NCBI GenBank assembly: GCA_016180705.1
Contig: JACPAU010000220.1
Span: forward strand, 1-5,486
DNA from: Candidatus Methylomirabilota bacterium
Lineage (GTDB): Bacteria > Methylomirabilota > Methylomirabilia > Methylomirabilales > JACPAU01
DNA length: 5,486 nt
Direction of reading: 5' to 3'
In this document: piece by piece, positions 5,308 to 5,486 of the stretch
Layout of the letters: each line of letters starts with the position of its first letter
Numbering within the stretch: position 1 is the stretch's first letter
Translations under genes and position numbers: made by a program
Notes under the pieces: model-generated
Told to the model about the DNA's origin: nothing
Seen by the model: only the letters and a program-made list of their open reading frames with translations
Database searches by the model: none

Positions 5308-5486
5308 TCACAACGCCGGTTCGCTCGCCGGGGCCTCTGGAGCCGCCCCCGGCCCGGCGAACGGCAGGACCACCGTGAACATGCTCCCCCGGCCTTCACC
5401 TGCCGACGCGGCTGAGATCCGCCCGCCATGCATCTCGATGAGCCGCCGGGTTCTTCTTCTGGTGCTGGTGGTGGCGGGGGTGGTGG
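5308..5486 (-). CDS. Sensor histidine kinase, C-terminal end only (GHKL ATPase tail)
   Basis: The reading frame ends in RRLIEMHGGRISAASAGEGR (from about 5446) followed by GSMFTVVLPFAG, the characteristic last helix and strands of the GHKL ATP-binding domain of histidine kinases, then a 16-residue Pro/Ala-rich tail and TGA at 5310-5308. The kinase would phosphorylate the two receivers encoded just downstream. The frame is open to the window edge, but the 12 residues before RRLIEMHGG are Thr/Arg/Pro low-complexity (TTPATTSTRRRT). The family has a GTGLGL-type ATP-lid box followed by LV at that position. The gene is therefore disrupted there, or the last ~38 bases are a bad contig end. Only the part up to about 5449 is supported as kinase. 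Confidence 0.7.
   Translation of the reverse strand, partial: TTPATTSTRRRTRRLIEMHGGRISAASAGEGRGSMFTVVLPFAGPGAAPEAPASEPAL

Noticed and set aside
1..5486. CRISPR array, insertion sequence, tRNA or integrase site
   Set aside because: No regularly spaced repeats, transposase motifs, terminal inverted repeats or tRNA cloverleaf were seen on either strand.

Overview
The window is a piece of a high-GC (about two-thirds GC by eye) Gram-negative-type bacterial genome. Every recognisable gene lies on the minus strand, so transcription runs from the right edge to the left. GC-rich codon endings, Shine-Dalgarno (SD) sites rich in GGAGG/GAGG, and a TM-periplasm-TM chemoreceptor suggest a deltaproteobacterial, Methylomirabilota or Rokubacteria-like lineage. 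That placement is inference, and no marker gene is present.

Region 1 (right edge to about 3910) is a two-component operon. It holds the last part of a sensor histidine kinase, a REC-HD-GYP response regulator (predicted c-di-GMP phosphodiesterase), and a stand-alone REC protein whose start overlaps the HD-GYP stop by 4 nt. The kinase reading frame loses its kinase character in the last ~38 bases of the window. The sequence there is low-complexity and can also be read on the plus strand as a signal-peptide-like start.

Region 2 (about 3213-3909) has no convincing protein gene. Its right-hand third carries a good sigma70-type promoter pointing to the plus strand (TTGAAA, 17 bp, TATATT with extended TGG). 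About 210 nt follow that can fold into several hairpins closed by a pairing between the two ends. This is the best candidate here for an undescribed element: a structured non-coding RNA or, less likely, a leaderless small protein.

Region 3 (about 3212 to the left edge) is a chemosensory operon: CheW, CheR with three TPR repeats, a second CheW with an N-terminal helical extension, and the first 226 residues of a methyl-accepting chemoreceptor. CheW/CheR-TPR/CheW recalls the WspB-WspC-WspD set, so the missing CheA and CheB may lie beyond the left edge. The CheW-CheR junction is abnormal: CheW has no stop before CheR, and the CheR frame has no ATG/GTG/TTG start ahead of its N-terminal domain. 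This fits a one-base frameshift in a CheW-CheR fusion, a sequencing error, or recoding near an internal AAGGAGGT.

Together the window joins a receptor-CheW-CheR sensory array to a kinase/HD-GYP pathway that would lower c-di-GMP. Neither the output of the array nor a link between the two operons can be shown from this sequence.
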